Source: Clostridium aciditolerans (GTDB taxonomy: Bacteria; Bacillota; Clostridia; Clostridiales; Clostridiaceae). From it: DNA of 64,000 bases. Below the pieces are notes generated by a model. That model made no database searches. It was not told where the DNA came from and was given only the letters and a program-made list of their open reading frames with translations. The stretch lies in the NCBI RefSeq assembly GCF_016316925.1, contig NZ_JAEEGB010000013.1, forward strand, positions 124,001 through 188,000, written 5' to 3'. This document shows, piece by piece, positions 9,323-17,839 of this stretch; position 1 is the stretch's first letter, and each line of letters begins with the position of its first letter. The translations under genes and the position numbers were made by a program.

Positions 9323-9894
9323 TCAAATCCCATAAGGAATAATGTCATCGATATAAAGTTCCCGCTTCGGTTTTGACATTCCTAGAAACTGTTTATGACA
9401 CTCCCATAAGTCCATAAGCAAACCAATAGGTGTAAGCCACGTCTCCTCTTCTGTGCGATTTAAGTGAACAGTTCCGTAATATAAAAGCCGGGTAAAGAGT
9501 TCATCCTCGTTTACCCGGTTTGCACGTTTTTTGAGTCATCATCAGACTCAACATTCCTTTTTGTCCCTTTAAACATAGCTTCTGTTAGAGCACTCTTATA
9601 TGTTGCTAGTTCCAAAGGAGAAGTAAGAAGTTCAACTTCTTCTTGAGTAAGAAGTGGCTTTTTGCTATCTGGATTTCGCAAGTTATGAATGAGCAGGCTT
9701 TGATTAGCCATTAAAGTTATTAACCAGACTATTTCATCCAGTGCCATTTCGAAGTTCTCAGACTTCATTAATTTTTCACCTAAATTTTCAAGGCCTCTAT
9801 ATCTGCTCGCGATTTCTTTCGTGGCTTTAGTAGTTAGAATAAGTTCATACTCCTGCCCGCCAATATTAATCTTTGCACTTCGTTCTTTATCCAT
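9323..9894 (-). CDS. Tail assembly chaperone, -1 frameshift fusion (gpGT-like)
   Basis: If ribosomes slip -1 at AAAAAAC (9526-9532) the product becomes 190 residues: the first 123 of the shorter protein, then 67 more reading RANRVNEDELFTRLLYYGTV and, later, TPIGLLMDLWECHKQFLG, and ending IIPYGI at 9326, with the stop at 9323-9325. The extension has no good start of its own and is a typical second-frame tail chaperone sequence. In lambda and many siphoviruses the G and GT products hold the tape measure protein during tail assembly. The extension stops 27 bases before the tape measure start. Confidence 0.85.
9511..9894 (-). CDS. Tail assembly chaperone, unshifted product (gpG-like)
   Basis: A 127-residue protein reading INIGGQEYELILTTKATKEI at its start, the usual beginning of Firmicutes phage tail chaperones, with a helical middle (MALDEIVWLITLMANQSL) and an acidic tail. 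Without frameshifting it ends seven codons after the slippery site context, at TAA 9511-9513. It lies between the major tail protein and the tape measure gene, the conserved position for this function. The start ATG follows AAGGAGGAAATGAA. Confidence 0.85.
   Translation of the reverse strand: MDKERSAKINIGGQEYELILTTKATKEIASRYRGLENLGEKLMKSENFEMALDEIVWLITLMANQSLLIHNLRNPDSKKPLLTQEEVELLTSPLELATYKSALTEAMFKGTKRNVESDDDSKNVQTG
9526..9532 (-). promoter_or_regulatory. Programmed -1 ribosomal frameshift site
   Basis: The minus strand reads TCA AAA AAC in the chaperone frame, giving the heptamer A AAA AAC, a textbook X XXY YYZ slippery sequence. Slippage by -1 opens a 67-codon extension that ends just before the tape measure gene. 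The zero frame stops four codons after the site. Confidence 0.85.
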
Positions 9895-9906
9895 TTCATT
9901 TCCTCC

Positions 9907-10509
9907 TTACTCCTCAGTTCCACTAGGAGCTGCGAATGTTGGTTCATATACTTCGTTGAACCAGCTATTAATAACCGTTGAAGTTACCCCTTCATCTCCC
10001 TCGTTAACTTCCGCTTTCCATGGATGCTTACCTTGACCATCCAGCTTATTTCTTCGAAGTACTGTCCCTTCAATAGTCGGAGTTGAAAAAGTGATACTAT
10101 CGCCTTTTGTCGCTAAGTTTGTTGCAGGAATTCCAAACTTCACACGATACAGCCAAAAGTATCGGTATTTACCGTTTGCTTTTTGTGCTCTAAAGCCAAT
10201 GGCAACTGGAGCTCCTCCATCCTCACTGGTTGAAATAAGCACATGATTGTCATCAATGGTAGCTCCTGTTAAATCTCCTGCAGCTGCTACCCCTATATCG
10301 TCAATGCCAAGTGTAAGGGTACCGCTTTTGAATTCTTTTACAATCTCAGCAGCACCATCATCTGCATAAAGAGTTGCCTCAGCAAGCTCAACAGAAAGTT
10401 CTGCACTGATTGCTTTCGCCAGCGGTTTAGGTGTTTCATAGGTTTCATCACCGTTTGTGTCTTCGGTGATTTTTGCATAATAAAGCCTATCAAGACCTAT
10501 CGTAGCCAT
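9907..10509 (-). CDS. Major tail protein, phi13 family
   Basis: A 200-residue tail tube protein. It begins MATIGLDRLYYAKITED and contains LYADDGAAEIVKEFKSGTLT and GFRAQKANGKYRYFWLYRV, all characteristic of the phi13-type major tail protein family. These subunits stack as hexameric rings around the tape measure protein. It lies between the tail terminator-like gene and the chaperone pair, and ends 12 bases before the chaperone start. Confidence 0.9.
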   Translation of the reverse strand: MATIGLDRLYYAKITEDTNGDETYETPKPLAKAISAELSVELAEATLYADDGAAEIVKEFKSGTLTLGIDDIGVAAAGDLTGATIDDNHVLISTSEDGGAPVAIGFRAQKANGKYRYFWLYRVKFGIPATNLATKGDSITFSTPTIEGTVLRRNKLDGQGKHPWKAEVNEGDEGVTSTVINSWFNEVYEPTFAAPSGTEE

Positions 10510-10512
10510 TTC

Positions 10513-10866
10513 TTATTCCTCCATTTCCAATTGAAATTCATATGATTTAGCCACATCTATGGCATAATGGTGATAATCGGTATCATCCTCATGTCCAATG
10601 TACCGACGGTCCGTTATAGTAAAATCCGCACCCAAAAGAGTGCGGACTAAGGTGTTTTTTATAGTTGTATAACTTCCTTTTACAAATAAGGAAAGTCTAG
10701 CTTCCTGTACTTCATATCCTGGTAAATTATCAGCATGAACTTCGAACAAATCAATAAGTGGTGTAATTACCATATAAGTGTCAGGAGGAACACCAGAAAA
10801 CCGTCCTGTCTCTACAGGGATATCGCACATATCTGCTATGAGATTGAGTTCATTTAATATACTCAT
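10513..10866 (-). CDS. Tail terminator/tail completion protein
   Basis: A 117-residue protein with GVPPDTYMVITPLIDLFEVHA and a C-terminal DYHHYAIDVAKSYEFQLEMEE, resembling the small tail completion proteins found just before the major tail protein in HK97-like phages. It probably caps the tail tube at its head-proximal end. It overlaps the HK97 gp10-like gene by four bases (ATGA), indicating translational coupling. The assignment relies on position as well as sequence pattern. Confidence 0.65.
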   Translation of the reverse strand: MSILNELNLIADMCDIPVETGRFSGVPPDTYMVITPLIDLFEVHADNLPGYEVQEARLSLFVKGSYTTIKNTLVRTLLGADFTITDRRYIGHEDDTDYHHYAIDVAKSYEFQLEMEE

Positions 10867-11294
10867 AAGTTTTCTACCTCCTGCTCAAACCGTTTCTTCA
10901 TAGCCTCTATACATGCTTTTCTTGACGCACTTCTTGCAGGTTTTAAAAATGGTTTTGGTGGCTGACCTGATTTTCCATATTCAATAATATTGGCTATCTT
11001 GGCATTACTTTCGCCATTTCTTCGTGGCTCCTTGAAACCCACCTTCACGTTAAAGTTCCCATTCCTATCTACTTTCGCCGGAGACAACCCTAGGGAATCG
11101 ACAAGCTCACCAGTAGACCGACTTTTCTCTTTTGTTCCAGTACCAACTACAGCTTTCAAATTGGATCTTACCTTTTCTAAAACAATTTCTCCGCCTGACT
11201 CAAGTACCTTTGGAATAATTTCATCCGTCTTTTCTCCCAGTCTTGATAGTTTTAGAAGGAACTCCTCAGGCATTTTAACTTGTACTTTAGCCAC
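10863..11294 (-). CDS. HK97 gp10-like head-tail joining protein
   Basis: A 143-residue protein of the HK97-gp10 family, with a helical N-terminus (PEEFLLKLSRLGEKTDEIIP), RSTGELVDSLGLSPAK in the middle and the family signature IANIIEYGKSGQPPKPFLKPA. It acts at the head-tail interface. I place the start at GTG 11294, giving MAKVQVKMP and an eight-base overlap with the preceding gene; a longer version starting MKFWQKRWW would read through that gene's end and lacks the family pattern. Confidence 0.85.
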   Translation of the reverse strand: MAKVQVKMPEEFLLKLSRLGEKTDEIIPKVLESGGEIVLEKVRSNLKAVVGTGTKEKSRSTGELVDSLGLSPAKVDRNGNFNVKVGFKEPRRNGESNAKIANIIEYGKSGQPPKPFLKPARSASRKACIEAMKKRFEQEVENL

Positions 11295-11622
11295 TTGACC
11301 CCACCACCTTTTTTGCCAAAACTTCAATATACATGCCTCTGCCTTTTACATCTTCAACATTAGTAATCTCATATCGACCATCACTACACACAATCACCAT
11401 ATTTGTAGACACCTCAATATCAGGTATCCTACGAAAACAAAATAGAGCAGTTGCTTCTGAAAAAACTGCTCGATTGGCCCACTTTTCATTTCCATGACGA
11501 TCTTCTTTATAAGCACGAACAGAAGCGAGGATGATATCCTTATATTTACCAAAGCCTTCATTGTCTTTCGTTTTTTCAACGGATATGATATCAATAAAGG
11601 TGTTCATCTTCCCAAAACTCAT
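11287..11622 (-). CDS. Head-tail adaptor (phage head closure protein)
   Basis: A 111-residue protein of the SPP1 gp16-like head closure family. Typical features are the start GKMNTFIDIISVEKTKDNEG, a beta-barrel middle (SVRAYKEDRHGNEKW) and DGRYEITNVEDVKGRGMYIE near the end. It forms the stopper ring that closes the connector after DNA packaging. It lies three bases after the gp6-like connector gene. Confidence 0.85.
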   Translation of the reverse strand: MSFGKMNTFIDIISVEKTKDNEGFGKYKDIILASVRAYKEDRHGNEKWANRAVFSEATALFCFRRIPDIEVSTNMVIVCSDGRYEITNVEDVKGRGMYIEVLAKKVVGSSG

Positions 11623-11625
11623 ATT

Positions 11626-11946
11626 TTACACCTTCCAATCTCGGTCAAGTCTAAGCAGTAAATTTACAGTGTTCCAAACTTGCTGACCTGCCTGAACGTT
11701 ATCAGAAAAAAAGCCGCCAGTACTGCCATCTCGACTTTCATAGAAGTGAGATGATAACATGATGACGGCTTGCTCTGTAGTTGGTGGCATTTCATTTTCA
11801 GAATAATGTCCTTCTGGTAAATGCTGATAGCTCTCGGCATAAGCGATTGCGGTATTGATATACATTTGAAGAAGCTCATCATCGTGTTCATGCTCGAGAA
11901 TTAAGTTAGCTTTTACTTTTTCAAATAGAGTCATAACCGTCATCAT
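11626..11946 (-). CDS. Head-tail connector (gp6-like)
   Basis: A 106-residue, mostly helical protein resembling the gp6-like/SPP1 gp15 adaptor family: LFEKVKANLILEHEHDDELL, YINTAIAYAESY and EQAVIMLSSHFYESRDG. It binds below the portal and starts the neck. The exact start is uncertain because three in-frame ATG codons lie within the first five; the ribosome binding site AAAGG is very close to the first. Confidence 0.8.
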   Translation of the reverse strand: MMTVMTLFEKVKANLILEHEHDDELLQMYINTAIAYAESYQHLPEGHYSENEMPPTTEQAVIMLSSHFYESRDGSTGGFFSDNVQAGQQVWNTVNLLLRLDRDWKV

Positions 11947-11953
11947 CCTTTCT

Positions 11954-12319
11954 TTATGGTGTATTCGCAGTCATGATACCTGCAGCTTTCAGCTTATTAA
12001 GTAAGGCATTAAAGTCCGTCACCAAATCTTCTACTGACGTTGCTGTGCTATCTGTTTGGTTTTCGACCACAGGAAATTCAGGCACTATCGGATATGTTGG
12101 TACATATAATTTTTCATCACTTCCAATTTTCACTGGTACTGTATATGTCTCAGTCGTTGCTTCTGCTTTAATACCACCAAGAGTAGTCTCAGTAGCTACC
12201 ACAAGAGTGGAAGCAGGAAGGCCAGTAACTTTGGCCCCCTCCTTGATTTCTAACTCTCCACCTATAACTGTTTTTTCTCCACCTTGCTCAGTGTAATTCT
12301 TTGCGTTATAGCTCATCAT
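11954..12319 (-). CDS. Head fiber protein
   Basis: A 121-residue protein beginning MSYNAKNYTEQGGEKTVIGG, then EIKEGAKVTG, and ending in ENQTDSTATSVEDLVTDFNA followed by LLNKLKAAGIM. The pattern matches the phi29-type head fiber family seen after the capsid gene in many Firmicutes phages. It would decorate the capsid surface and is usually not essential. The start is either of two adjacent ATG codons behind GGAGG; the second has the better spacing. Confidence 0.75.
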   Translation of the reverse strand: MMSYNAKNYTEQGGEKTVIGGELEIKEGAKVTGLPASTLVVATETTLGGIKAEATTETYTVPVKIGSDEKLYVPTYPIVPEFPVVENQTDSTATSVEDLVTDFNALLNKLKAAGIMTANTP

Positions 12320-12331
12320 TTACACCTCCCA

Positions 12332-13531
12332 TTAAGCCTTCTGCTGAAGAACCTTGATAGCTTCAGGTAAGATAAGTTTTCCATCTACACGTTGGCTCGC
12401 AAGGAAACCAACCTGCCCTGTGGTTGCAAAAAGTTCATTTAAACGTTTGAAAGAACGTCCCTGTCTATCGGCAATCCAATAATATCCGAAATCACCGAAG
12501 GCAATAGTTTTAGCTCCAGCTTCAATAGTAGGAGCATAAGCTGAAGTATAAACCGGACGATTTAACAAAGTATCTGGAGCACCAGCTGTTAAAGAAGGCT
12601 GCCACAGATATTGACCTTGACCATCTTTCAGCTTACGGATCGCCTTTACTGTTGCATCATTCATCAGGAATACCGCGTTCTTTCTATATGGCGCTTTTAA
12701 TGAGTAAACAAGATCGATAATCTCATCTGCAGTAATAGCGGTTGCAGACCCTGCTGTCACTCCAAGCTGTGCTCCACCTGTTACATTGAAAATACCAGTA
12801 GGTTTCCCATCTCCGTCTCCAACTAAAAATGCTTCTTCTTCCTTAGCACCGATTCTACGGGCAAATTCTGTGGAGATATAATTCTCTAAATCAAATACAC
12901 TGTCATTGAGAAGTTCATCAGAAACTTTAATCATTGTACCCAGCTTATAAGCACCAATGGATGTCTGACCGAATACAGAATCACTCTCATCAAACTCCTC
13001 ACCTTCGTCAAGCCAAGCAGCTGTGCCTTTGGTCACCACAACCGGGATTTTACGATCACCACTTGAAGTTTGAATTATCTTTGCAAGTTTACGGAATACA
13101 TTCTCTTCCTCAAGAGTTTGAACCAAGGTGCGTTCAAATTCATCAGGAACAAGATATCCTCCCTCGGAATCAGTGCCAACAGACAGAGCATTTAGAACAT
13201 CATGACTAGGATTTTTGCTACGCATAACATTCCAGAATGCTTTCCTATACTCATCACTTGCTCTTCCGATTTTTGTATTCATCCCCGGCACAGCTGGCTT
13301 TCCAGTAAGAGGCATATTCACAGGCTTATTAAGCTCTGCTTCAAGAGCCTCTTGGCGTTCCAATCTTGCAATTTCCTTACCGAGATTAATAATGTCTTCT
13401 TCCATTTTGTCATAGGTTGCAGCATCTTCTGCAGATACTAACCCATCACTTCCACGTTTTGAATCAAGAAATGCTTTTGCTGCTTCCCATGCTTTTGCAC
13501 GTTTTTCACGCAGTTCAAGAATTTTGCTCAT
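12332..13531 (-). CDS. Major capsid protein, HK97 family
   Basis: A 399-residue HK97-fold capsid protein. The first 100 residues are a charged coiled-coil scaffolding (delta) domain (ELREKRAKAWEAAKAFLDSK), expected to be removed by the protease encoded upstream. The mature part includes LSVGTDSEGGYLVPDEF, the hallmark start of the HK97 capsid fold, then ISTEFARRIGAKEEEAFLVG and GQYLWQPSLTAGAPDTLLNRP. It begins with ATG behind AGGAGG and follows the protease gene by 11 bases. Confidence 0.95.
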   Translation of the reverse strand: MSKILELREKRAKAWEAAKAFLDSKRGSDGLVSAEDAATYDKMEEDIINLGKEIARLERQEALEAELNKPVNMPLTGKPAVPGMNTKIGRASDEYRKAFWNVMRSKNPSHDVLNALSVGTDSEGGYLVPDEFERTLVQTLEEENVFRKLAKIIQTSSGDRKIPVVVTKGTAAWLDEGEEFDESDSVFGQTSIGAYKLGTMIKVSDELLNDSVFDLENYISTEFARRIGAKEEEAFLVGDGDGKPTGIFNVTGGAQLGVTAGSATAITADEIIDLVYSLKAPYRKNAVFLMNDATVKAIRKLKDGQGQYLWQPSLTAGAPDTLLNRPVYTSAYAPTIEAGAKTIAFGDFGYYWIADRQGRSFKRLNELFATTGQVGFLASQRVDGKLILPEAIKVLQQKA

Positions 13532-13542
13532 TTTTATTCCTC

Positions 13543-14223
13543 CTAATATTTCAATAAATTAAGCCGCTCATAAAGCGGCTCTACTGACTGTTTTACAACT
13601 GGTTTTTGAAGTTTGTTCATTAGTGAATTAGTCACTGCTCTTCTGCTAAATACAAAGCTGTCTTGTAATGCACTCTCCCCAGGTTTGAACATTATGTCAT
13701 CTGCAAAACCAAGCTCAACTGCCTTATTAGCATTGAGCCAAGTTTCAGCATCCATCAGGTGAGACAACCTTGTTCTAGATAAGCCGGTTTTAAGCTCATA
13801 TGCATTGATGATGCTCTCTTTCACTTCATCAAGCATCTGAATTGCTTTTTGCATCTCCTCACTATCGCCAATAGCTATCGTGAAAGGATTATGGATCATC
13901 ATCAGTGATGTAGGAGACATTAAAACTTCTGTCCCTGCCATGGCGATGACCGAGGCAGCTGATGCAGCAATACCGTCAATCTTTACAGTGACATTCCCTT
14001 TATAATCCATTAACATGTTGTATATCTGAGATGCTGCAATACAATCACCACCAGGAGAGTTAATCCAAACTACTATGTCGCCTTCACCACTCATTAGCTC
14101 TTCTCTAAAAGCAGCTGGGGTAACATCATCCTCAAACCAACTCTCCTCGGCAATTGCACCATTTAAATAGAGGGTTCGTGTTTGTGAATCTGTGTCACGA
14201 ACCCAATTCCAAAATTTCTTCAT
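13543..14223 (-). CDS. ClpP-like head maturation protease
   Basis: A 226-residue ClpP-family serine protease. Visible catalytic residues are Ser88 in DGIAASAAS, His111 in MMIHNP and probably Asp158 in SHLMDAETW; WINSPGGD at about 54-61 is the oxyanion-hole glycine loop. It cleaves the capsid scaffolding domain during prohead maturation. It overlaps the portal gene by four bases (ATGA) and is followed by the capsid gene, the standard HK97-type order. Confidence 0.92.
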   Translation of the reverse strand: MKKFWNWVRDTDSQTRTLYLNGAIAEESWFEDDVTPAAFREELMSGEGDIVVWINSPGGDCIAASQIYNMLMDYKGNVTVKIDGIAASAASVIAMAGTEVLMSPTSLMMIHNPFTIAIGDSEEMQKAIQMLDEVKESIINAYELKTGLSRTRLSHLMDAETWLNANKAVELGFADDIMFKPGESALQDSFVFSRRAVTNSLMNKLQKPVVKQSVEPLYERLNLLKY

Positions 14224-15476
14224 TCAGATTTTCCCTCCAATCCTTCTTTGTTTGCGAAAATACCCGCATCTTCAAGTTTGGTCATATTGCCATTGATTAG
14301 ATATAAATCTCCTCCAAGCTCTGGTGGAATTCGATCAAGGTTCTCAAGTTCCCTAATATCATTAGCACTCATCCAGCCATTCTGTCTTGCAATTGCATAA
14401 CCATTCATCCGAGAAACGTAATCACCTCGAAGCAATCCATCTACATTGAACTTAGCAAAATAGAGTTTCTTTTCATCTGGCCTTAAAAGTGCTCGGCTAA
14501 TGGTCTGCTCCCAACGAATCACCCAAGGATCTAAAGTGTATTTCACAAACTCCAGTGACTGTTGCTCAATATTAGAAAAGCTCGATTTTTCCAAGTCTCC
14601 AACCATATGTGGAGGTACGCGGAAAATTCGAGCGATTTCATTAATCTGAAATTTTCTTGTTTCTAAGAACTGGGCTTGTTCTGGAGAGATACCAATAGGC
14701 TGATACTTCATTCCTTCTTCAAGCACCGCTACACGATGAGAATTACTGCTTCCCTGATAGGCTGCATTCCAACTATCCCGTACTTTTTGAGGGTCTTTAA
14801 TGGTACCTGGATGCTCAAGCACCCCTCCTGGAGCAGCTCCGTTAGCAAAGAATTTAGCTCCATATTCCTCACAAGCAATTGCCATACCTATAGCATTCTT
14901 AGCCATTGCAATCGGCGAATAGCCCACTAGTCCATCAAAGCCTAAGCCAGGTATATGAAATACATCACTTGGTCTAAGTGTGACCGTCATACCTTTCGTC
15001 GTAGGTGCTTCATCGGAATATCTAGTATAAGTGTAATAAAGAGAACCACTGGAGTCGCGATCCACCGACATTCGATTAGGCATTAACGGATATAGTGCTA
15101 TGACTTCGCCTTTACCATTTCGAATAATTTGTGCATAGGCATTACCCCATAATAAAAGATGAGTCATTAACGTTTCTCGGAAAACGAAAGAACTCATCTC
15201 TGGATTAGGCTCATCATGTAATAAAAAATACAGTGGATGAGAAAGTGCTTTCTCCTTACCACCGCTATCAGTGTATTTATATAAGTGAAGTGGAAGTCCT
15301 GCCACAGCCTCTGCCAGTATTCTTACACAAGAATAAACCGCTGTCATTTGCATTGCTGTATGCTCATTTACTGGTTTACCGCTTGTCGTCCCACCAAAAA
15401 AGAAGCTGTAATTGCTTCCTATGGTCCGGTTCTGAGGTTTATCACGTGCTTTGAAAATATTCGAAAATAATCCCAT
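14220..15476 (-). CDS. Portal protein, HK97 family
   Basis: A 418-residue portal protein that forms the dodecameric DNA entry channel of the head. Diagnostic stretches are YSCVRILAEAVAGLPLHLYK, HPLYFLLHDEPNPEMSSF and FRVPPHMVGDLEKSSFSN. I use ATG 15476 (MGLFSNIFKAR), ten bases after AGGAG; GTG 15485 and ATG 15482 are nearer alternatives. It follows the large terminase by 18 bases. Confidence 0.93.
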   Translation of the reverse strand: MGLFSNIFKARDKPQNRTIGSNYSFFFGGTTSGKPVNEHTAMQMTAVYSCVRILAEAVAGLPLHLYKYTDSGGKEKALSHPLYFLLHDEPNPEMSSFVFRETLMTHLLLWGNAYAQIIRNGKGEVIALYPLMPNRMSVDRDSSGSLYYTYTRYSDEAPTTKGMTVTLRPSDVFHIPGLGFDGLVGYSPIAMAKNAIGMAIACEEYGAKFFANGAAPGGVLEHPGTIKDPQKVRDSWNAAYQGSSNSHRVAVLEEGMKYQPIGISPEQAQFLETRKFQINEIARIFRVPPHMVGDLEKSSFSNIEQQSLEFVKYTLDPWVIRWEQTISRALLRPDEKKLYFAKFNVDGLLRGDYVSRMNGYAIARQNGWMSANDIRELENLDRIPPELGGDLYLINGNMTKLEDAGIFANKEGLEGKSE

Positions 15477-15494
15477 CTGCATCACTCTCCTTTG

Positions 15495-17102
15495 TTACAA
15501 AATAAGAAGCCCTCGACCGTCATAAACAGAATTTCCTGATCCACCTTTGCGGATTGCTCGGTCAAGAGCCATAATGGTAGCAACAGCTCCATCGATTCTT
15601 TCAGTTGATTTTTCTTTATCCGGCTTGATATTTCCAGCAGGATCAGTACGTATAAAGATGTTATCCATCATCCATCGCAAAACTGGATGTCCACCATGGG
15701 CCAGTTTCTCCTCTAAAGTAAGCTTCATTAATTCCTTTGTTGGTGGACTCATATCTTTAAAGCCCTGGCCAAAAGGAACTACCGTAAATCCTAAGTTTTC
15801 CAAGTTTTGAGTCATTTGCACAGCACCCCAACGGTCAAAGGCAATTTCTCGAATGTTATATTTCATCCCAAGTTCCTCAATAAAACTTTCAATGAAACCA
15901 TAATGCACTACATTACCTTCTGTAGTGTGTAAAAAGCCTTGCTTCTCCCATACGTCATAAGGCACATGATCACGCTTTACCCTTTGGTCCAGATTATCTT
16001 CTGGAATCCAGAAAAAAGGGAGGATGATATATTTATCGCCCTCATACTCAGGAGGGAAGACAAGAACAAATGCTGTTATATCGGTTGTAGAAGATAAGTC
16101 CAAACCACCATAGCACACACGCCCTGCAAGACTTTCTGGGTTTACAGCAAATGCACATTTATCCCACTTTTCCATAGGCATCCAACGTACCGACTGTTTA
16201 ACCCATTGATTTAAACGGAGTTGTCTAAACAAGTTCTCTTCTGCTGGATTTTGCTTTGCACTTTCACAAGCAATATGAATTTTTTCTATGTCAACGGTAA
16301 TGCCCATTGAGGGGTTGGCTTTCGCCCACACCTTTGGATCGGTCCAGTCATCATTTTCATCTGCACCATAAATAACTGGATAAAATGTAGGGTCAACCTT
16401 TCGCCCTTCTAGGATGTCTTTAGCCTTTTGATGCACCTCGTAACAGATAGAATTCGTATCATTACCAGCAGTTGTAATTAAAAAATACAGCGGCTGCTTT
16501 CTTGCGTCACCAGAACCATGGGTCATAACATCGAAAAGTTGTCTATTGGGCTGAGCATGAAGTTCATCAAACACCACACCATGCACATTTAGCCCATGCT
16601 TGGTATATGCTTCTGCAGATAAAACTTGATAGAAACTTCCTAGAGGCTTATAAACAAGTCGTTTTTGCGACAGTACCGGTTTAATTCTTGCTTTAAGAGC
16701 CGGACATTGTTCCACCATATCCACTGCTACATCAAAAACAATGGAAGCTTGCTGTCTATCAGATGCACATCCGTATACTTCACCACCATGCTCAAAATCT
16801 CCACAAGTAAGTAGTAAAGCAACCGCTGCCGCAAGTTCAGATTTCCCTTGCTTTTTAGCGATTTCGATATATGCAGTATTAAATTGACGGCAGCCATTAG
16901 GCTTTATAATACCAAACACATCTCGAATAATTTGTTCCTGCCAATCTATCAGTTCAAATGGCTGTCCATACCACTCTCCCTTAGTATGCTTTAAGCAATT
17001 AATAAAAGACACCGCAGTGTCTGCAGCGTCCTTATCATATACCGAACCATCCGCCTTAAAGATGGTCGGCTTATATTTTTTTAGTTTACGTATAGCCGCC
17101 AC
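15495..17102 (-). CDS. Terminase large subunit
   Basis: A 535-residue terminase ATPase-nuclease that packages phage DNA. The Walker A-like AKKQGKSE lies at 82-89, the Walker B VVFDE at 176-180 and the RNase H-like nuclease aspartate in GGLDLSSTTD at about 335. It is separated from the small terminase gene by about 5 kb of accessory genes. The start is unclear: the in-frame GTG at 17102 overlaps the GGAGG itself, and the codon at the ideal spacing (giving IRKLKKYKP, where relatives have MRKLKKYKP) is ATA. Confidence 0.93.
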   Translation of the reverse strand: MAAIRKLKKYKPTIFKADGSVYDKDAADTAVSFINCLKHTKGEWYGQPFELIDWQEQIIRDVFGIIKPNGCRQFNTAYIEIAKKQGKSELAAAVALLLTCGDFEHGGEVYGCASDRQQASIVFDVAVDMVEQCPALKARIKPVLSQKRLVYKPLGSFYQVLSAEAYTKHGLNVHGVVFDELHAQPNRQLFDVMTHGSGDARKQPLYFLITTAGNDTNSICYEVHQKAKDILEGRKVDPTFYPVIYGADENDDWTDPKVWAKANPSMGITVDIEKIHIACESAKQNPAEENLFRQLRLNQWVKQSVRWMPMEKWDKCAFAVNPESLAGRVCYGGLDLSSTTDITAFVLVFPPEYEGDKYIILPFFWIPEDNLDQRVKRDHVPYDVWEKQGFLHTTEGNVVHYGFIESFIEELGMKYNIREIAFDRWGAVQMTQNLENLGFTVVPFGQGFKDMSPPTKELMKLTLEEKLAHGGHPVLRWMMDNIFIRTDPAGNIKPDKEKSTERIDGAVATIMALDRAIRKGGSGNSVYDGRGLLIL

Positions 17103-17121
17103 CTCCTTATGGATTCGAAAA

Positions 17122-17142
17122 AGGAACCCATTAAGAGTCCCT
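17122..17142 (-). terminator. Possible weak terminator before the large terminase
   Basis: On the minus strand AGGGAC pairs with GTTCCT (one G-U) around an eight- to nine-base loop and is followed by TTTTTCG. It lies between the DUF5049 gene and the large terminase, where it could lower read-through from the accessory block. The stem is short. Confidence 0.4.
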
Positions 17143-17161
17143 TAATTTTCTATAAAGTTGA

Positions 17162-17350
17162 TTAGGTTATCTTTTTATCTTTCCCTGTCAGAATAAAATG
17201 CCCATATGCCTCTTTATTCCTTTTTAGGTATTCTACTAGCTCAATATAGCCTTCTCTTAAAGCAATGCTAGTCACAATTGGGATATCAAACATATTTGAT
17301 TCACCTGAATCTCGAATGGCAAGTATTTGTTGCATAATTATCTCATTCAT
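17162..17350 (-). CDS. DUF5049 family protein
   Basis: A 62-residue protein of the DUF5049 family, recognised by MQQILAIRDSGESNMFD and ALREGYIELVEYLKRN. Its function is not known. It overlaps the cyclotransferase gene by eight bases and is a frequent neighbour of amidoligase and cyclotransferase genes in Firmicutes phages, so it probably belongs to the same unit. Confidence 0.75.
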   Translation of the reverse strand: MNEIIMQQILAIRDSGESNMFDIPIVTSIALREGYIELVEYLKRNKEAYGHFILTGKDKKIT

Positions 17351-17801
17351 TGGCTACCTCCTCCGATTCCACTGAATCGGTTGTCGCTTTGCGCAGGATT
17401 TCCACATCGAAGCCCGCACTCTTATAGCCTTCTAAAATTGTACTGTAATAATAACAACTCGGATGTCCAAGCGGCCTCCCATCATTCATGATGTAGACCA
17501 TCGCCTTAACGGTTTTACCTCCCAACTTCACTTTTATTGTTTCCTTGCGATAAAGGAACGGCCATCCCTCGTAACGGTCAAGTGCCGCTTCATCGGCCGG
17601 TGTGATTTCCCACACTAAAACGGGTACGTTGCCACCCTTAAAAGGCTCGATAGTCGCCACAGCGCCCGCGTGTGCCCCTCTAAATAATAAGCGGTGGTCA
17701 TTGATTTGACTTGCTCCTGCCACCTTCGCTGTGGGGCATCTGTTGGCCATTTGTTTCAGATTAAGGTTGGAGCCATAGGCAAGATATAATTTATTATTCA
17801 T
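17343..17801 (-). CDS. Gamma-glutamylcyclotransferase-like (AIG2/GGCT) protein
   Basis: A 152-residue protein of the gamma-glutamylcyclotransferase fold. YLAYGSNLN at residues 5-13 is the conserved substrate-loop YGSN motif, and DEAALDRYEGWPFLYRKE carries the family DxYEG/Y signature with the catalytic acidic residue. The family releases 5-oxoproline from gamma-glutamyl amides. Next to a phage amidoligase it is expected to act on the same gamma-glutamyl or related peptide linkage, making or trimming a modification. The true substrate is unknown. Confidence 0.85.
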   Translation of the reverse strand: MNNKLYLAYGSNLNLKQMANRCPTAKVAGASQINDHRLLFRGAHAGAVATIEPFKGGNVPVLVWEITPADEAALDRYEGWPFLYRKETIKVKLGGKTVKAMVYIMNDGRPLGHPSCYYYSTILEGYKSAGFDVEILRKATTDSVESEEVANE

Positions 17802-17839
17802 TGTAATCCTCCTTCTTAGCTTTGTGGGTTAGGTGCAGT

